From Owenia fusiformis (lineage: Eukaryota; Annelida; Polychaeta; Sabellida; Oweniidae), in assembly GCA_903813345.2 (NCBI GenBank), contig CAIIXF020000001.1:12605915-12669914 (forward strand): a stretch of DNA of 64,000 bases, in the 5' to 3' direction. The notes beneath the pieces were generated by a model. That model ran no database searches, was not told the origin of the DNA, and saw nothing but the letters and a program-made list of their open reading frames with translations. The stretch's first letter is position 1; the number at the start of each line of letters is the position of its first letter. Below are positions 59,924 through 64,000 of the stretch, piece after piece. Both the position numbers and the translations under genes were made by a program.

Positions 59924-62716
59924 TTACAATTCTGTTGTAGGGTAAGAATGGACGGAGGGGACATCAATATTTACACCACCTGGCACAGCATCATAGGGCT
60001 CTATGGCCCTCTCTGTACAGTCCCTGAGAGTTTCACTATGTTCATATGCACTACTTGGACTGTCTAATATAGTCCGATGTAGAAAGTTCATCTTCTCTTG
60101 CTGTGAACTTAAAGTTTGCATTTTTGCTGCACGTTTCAGATATTTCTGTTTCAATTTTTGTTTCTCTGAGTGTGATATTTCCTCTTTGAGTTCAATTTCT
60201 TGGATCTGTTCACTGTTGTTATTTGTACTGCTTTTTGTATGATGGTCATCCCACAGTTTCTTAGGGTGGAATGTTTTTTCAATGGTTTCGTTAGATTGCA
60301 TTGATGATATGGATGAGACATTTGTGGTAGCTGCTGTATCCCTGGGAGATGGAGTCTTAGCCCTCACTCTGTCCCCAGTCCTGGCTCTGTAGGGATTCGG
60401 TGAGTTAGGAGGGTGGGGCTGATTAGGGCTAGGTATGGGAGGAGGTGGTTCTGGGGTAGATTTAATAGCCTTCACAAAGTCTACCACAGTGCTTTGAAGT
60501 TCTTCAAGTTTTCTTGGACTACTGTCTGGTGTTTCAGGCAAGTGACGTCTCCTAGAAGCTTTAACAGGGGTCTTATCAAGTTCATGGACAGTAGCATATG
60601 TGTGTACTTCTGCAAAGGAAGTGTTTGGTGAATTCTCCTTTGATCTCATTCTCCTGTGTCTACTTCTAGGGGATCTAATAGGAGATCCTAGTTGTGTCTC
60701 TTCTTCAGTAGTGAACTTTAAGATATCATTTCCTGGCTCTTTCACATCCTTAAGTTCTATAACCTCCGTACTACCCACTGTCTTCGCTTTCATTTTCTTT
60801 CCTTTTTCAATCAATGAATACACATCTTTCTTTCCTTTTGCTATTGCTTTTGCAAAAGTACCATGTTGCTTACTGAGACTATTCTCTAATTCACTCATAT
60901 CGGAATCTTCGGTGCTAGATAAGTCTGGTGTACTTTTTGATTTCTTTATTTTATTTGGCACTTTTTCTATACTTATATTCGGCAAGTCAATTAAATCTTC
61001 ATCTGAAATCTCTCCTGGCATATGGACCAAGTTTGATGTACTTTTACTCAAATATTGTTTGGTTACAGGATCAAGTTCCTCTAGTATTGTGATTTCCTCA
61101 AGAGGAGACTGACCACGGTCATCTTCATCTGGGGGTAATGAGAGAGTAATAGATGGTGCTTTTGACACTTTAACAACTTGGACCCGTTTCAGGTCTGAGT
61201 CACTGGAAGCACGTTCTGAGGATTGGGCAGTTAAATTCGCTAATGATGGATTACGTATGTCAGGGTTACTGCTAAAGTTTCTCGCAGAGCTAATAATGGA
61301 CAATTCATGTGCGCTGTAGACTTTCATGTTTTCTGGTATGCCCGTTGATAAACATGGCCTAAGAGGTATTTTTTCACGTACAAGTTTTTTCACTGCAGAT
61401 TTCAGTGGAAGGTTCATGTTTGCTATAACAAAACTTTTCCTAGTGTATTTCTGGGTTATACACACCTGTAGATCAACTGTCTTACTCGCTACAATCTCAG
61501 GAGTAATATCTTTATATTCTAATGGCTTTGAGAATTTAAACATGGATGGTTTAAAAATCGTCTGTATTGCAAATTCAGGCAGATTGTCTGTAGATTTTGG
61601 TGAATCCACCTTTACTTGAGGGGGTTCTGGCTTTTCAATTTTCACTTCATCAGTTTTGCGTTTTGTTACCCTTTTCTTGTCAGGAAGAAGATAGCCTTTC
61701 ACATACACTGATTGTATCATTGATGTATCAGCTGGAAAACATAAATATACAGAACATGACAAGTCATAATAAAAAGTCATATGATACAAGTCATAATAAC
61801 TCTAGCATCAATGTTACAAATCTCTATTTTACATATTTTTTCCCAGTGTTTCTCTAAGGATTATACCCTATTGATATGAATGGAATACAACTTTGACAAA
61901 ATGAATAAGTAGGGCTATATCCTTTCCAATCACTGATTAGCAAAAGAGAAATCACGCCCAGTGATCGGAAGAAATGAATGGAGGGGGAGTAGCTGATTTT
62001 CCATTCAACTTTCTCTTAAAAAAACAAATCTTCCAGATTTGTTGAATTTTCTAGCGAAAATCAGCTACTCCCCCCTCCGTTCATTTCTTCCGATAATGGA
62101 ATAAACAGAACTGAGAATTAATTGATTTTTTACTCACCAGGAGGTAGAAGTATATCAGATAGCTGCCATACTCTTACTTTTAGACTAGATTTACGAGAAT
62201 TGTACTCAAATGATAACTGCAAGAATCCCATGACTGAAAAATGCAATAAAATAACATAATAACACTACGTGTATTAGGGTTTATAACATAAGAAACTGAT
62301 CAAGTGTGGAAATTATGACAAACATTGTTTAACTTTTCAGAGAAGCAAAGTTCATTCACTTTTGTGATATTTGCATATACGTAAATGGCACCCTTCTGCA
62401 CAAGACAATGTTATTCAAAATTTCAATTAAACATTTGTAAGGCCAGATACAAGTATATTTGTTCAAATAAGTGGCTTACTTGTTTCTTTTTTCTCTTTTG
62501 GTTTCTGCCATGCTTTCTCTGGCATTTTTTCTGTTGCACATTTATCAGCCTCCTGCTTGCTTTCATCTTTGGGCTCATTTTCATTGTTATTACCAGGTGG
62601 TTTACTGTGCTCAGTAGCGTTGTCAACATGTTGTAGTTTGTTCCAGTTTTTCTCCTCCACCTCAAGACTGTCCTCTTTAGCTTGTTTAACAGTGGTCTTA
62701 ATGAGATCCTTTACTC
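59924..62716 (-). CDS. C2-domain protein with long disordered tail (3' part of gene; C2CD2/synaptotagmin-like)
   Basis: Three exons: 62716-62480, 62233-62138, 61731-59924, all with phase-1 joins; 712 residues visible and the 5' end lies outside. A charged linker is followed by a C2 domain: MGFLQLSFEYNSRKSSLKVR starts strand 1, and VYVKGYLLPDKKR with KRKT is the typical C2 core of synaptotagmin-like proteins. A long insertion separates it from FKFSKPLEYKDI and IANMNLPL. The usual D-P-Y-V is Q-S-V-Y-V, so Ca2+ binding is doubtful. The rest is Ser/Pro-rich with basic patches (SPRSRHRRMRSKENSP, KGKKMKAK), a proline run (PEPPPPIPSP), a short coiled coil near EELKEEISHSEKQK-like residues, and a C-terminal PTTEL that fits a class I PDZ ligand. 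C2CD2/TMEM24 lipid-transfer proteins share a C2 plus phospho-regulated basic tail, but the SMP domain needed to prove that would be upstream. Confidence 0.8.
61964..62094. repeat. Inverted repeat in C2-gene intron
   Basis: ATCGGAAGAAATGAATGGAG...CAGCTGATTTT-type left arm (61964-62000) pairs with 62057-62094 (AAAATCAGCTACTCCCCCCT...TCCGAT) with one or two differences. It occupies the short intron between the two C2-domain exons. MITE-like hairpin. Confidence 0.75.
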
Positions 62717-64000
62717 CTGAAAAACATGTACATGTAGTTTATCAAGACCTTTTTGAATTGACCTTTTTCCATATGGAAAATAGATGGCATCATGGGTATC
62801 GATGGGGCTATGGTAGCGCTAGAATACATGTAAATGTATTGCCAGAGTCACTTAATTTTTTGATTTAAGAAGTAATTCCATTTGGATAAACTTAAAACAC
62901 CATTGGAATGTAACTATATGATCTTAATGACATATGGATTGTGATTTCACATTAAAATTGTGATCCTTGTAAGAGTAAATGAAGTTTTAAAGGTTTTTCA
63001 GCATTGTGTCAATGGGGATTTAGCCCGACCTTCTAGACAACTAGAAAATCATTAGAATTTGAATAAAGGCAAATAACAGTGCAAATCAAAGTTGTTTTGA
63101 TAGAAAATTACACAGGGAATTCAAATATGCCATCAAATGGAAGAAAATTTTAGTCTTTAATGGTTAAAAATGCAGATCTCCTAAAATCTCATTAAAAACC
63201 AGACTTTAACAAGATTTCAAAGCTATATGGAAAAAGGACCATTCCATATGAAACAAAATAAAAAATAAAAAAGGCACCAAAAAAAGTCTCACAAGTCGAG
63301 TTTGTATACTTTGAAAAATGTGATATTTTAATGATAAAATGGATATGAACATAAGTTCAGAATGTATGAGTGGGTTATTACTATTAGTATTACATAAACT
63401 CACTATGAAATCCAAAATGCAGTTCTAATTAGAAGTTTGAAGTGTGATTTGAAAAATATTAACTTTTATCAGTCTACTGCTGACTTTTCAAGTGTCTAAT
63501 GAGCCTATTTATTAACAGTCAGATCATATATTCCTACAGCATTTATAACATGTTTCTACTTGATAATTTTTTGATATAATATTGTGTTCCTTTGATTTCA
63601 TGATTATACAAACTGAGATACTAGATACCTATACACTTGAGCAATCATTTTACACTCCATATTTATCAATCTTTGTACAAAGTCTGCCACAAGATTAGAG
63701 CAGACATAAAGTAATATAATGCCACTTTCGTAACTTATGTAATATTTGAGAATGAGATACACTTGAAATGTAGTACCCTAGCAGCCAGATAAAGACCCAC
63801 TCCATGAATTTATTAAGGAAATGAGAAACTCAAGTTCATGTAACACTACCAATTTCTTAAAGGCTGTATCAAATATCAATTTTGTTATGGGGATAGAGGT
63901 AAAATGCCACATTTTGTTTTGAAACAAATCAGGGAAACAATCATAATGAAAGTAAATTCTAGATGGTCAAATCTTTGACCATGGGTATTTTCTGACCATA
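62717..64000. other. Intron of the C2-domain gene
   Basis: The exon at 62480-62716 begins with a phase-1 acceptor, so earlier exons must lie beyond 64000 or unrecognised in this stretch. Nothing exon-like was found between 62717 and the window end. Confidence 0.45.

Noticed and set aside
1-64000. tRNA, rRNA or other structured RNA genes
   Set aside because: No tRNA-like A/B box pair with cloverleaf or rRNA core was seen by eye; a tRNAscan or Rfam search would be decisive.

Overview
This is a eukaryotic, AT-rich, intron-rich and repeat-dense window, most likely from a marine invertebrate. Protein genes have many short exons with GT..AG borders. Introns and intergenic DNA are full of small inverted-repeat (MITE-like) elements, a mariner remnant and minisatellites. 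The species cannot be fixed from the sequence; vigilin is too conserved to decide between lophotrochozoan and ambulacrarian.

Region 1 (0.2-13.1 kb, + strand) holds three tandem paralogues, here called A, B and C. Each encodes a type I membrane protein: signal peptide, two related Cys-rich modules (MANSC-like by my reading), a Ser/Thr-rich stalk, one TM helix, and a long cytoplasmic tail with 10-11 tyrosines in SH2-ligand-like contexts (Y-x-N, Y-x-x-V/I/L). All ectodomain exons are bounded by phase-1 introns. This is the best candidate for an undescribed system: a small cluster of putative phosphotyrosine-signalling receptors.

Region 2 (13.5-22.1 kb, - strand) is the N-terminal cytosolic half of a cation-diffusion-facilitator (MTP-type) metal transporter. 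It stops just before its membrane domain. The missing exons are not found in the remaining 13.4 kb, so either the receptor cluster sits inside one of its introns or the gene is truncated. It has a candidate alternative first exon (15.6 kb) and a decayed copy of that exon (19.6 kb).

Region 3 (23.5-24.2 kb, + strand) may contain the end of a small unrecognised gene.

Region 4 (25.6-39.9 kb, - strand) is a complete vigilin/HDLBP gene: 21 coding exons, 1271 residues, 14 KH domains. Its introns carry a single-exon opposite-strand gene for a glycosyltransferase-like type II membrane protein (27.2-28.4 kb), a mariner remnant and other repeats.

Region 5 (40-59.9 kb) has no gene I can support. It holds inverted 15-bp minisatellites, a long foldback, several terminal-inverted-repeat elements, a 75-bp tandem array and a perfect 71-bp inverted repeat.

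Region 6 (59.9-62.7 kb, - strand) is the 3' part of a gene for a C2-domain protein with a long disordered tail and a PDZ-ligand-like C terminus; its 5' exons lie beyond the window.
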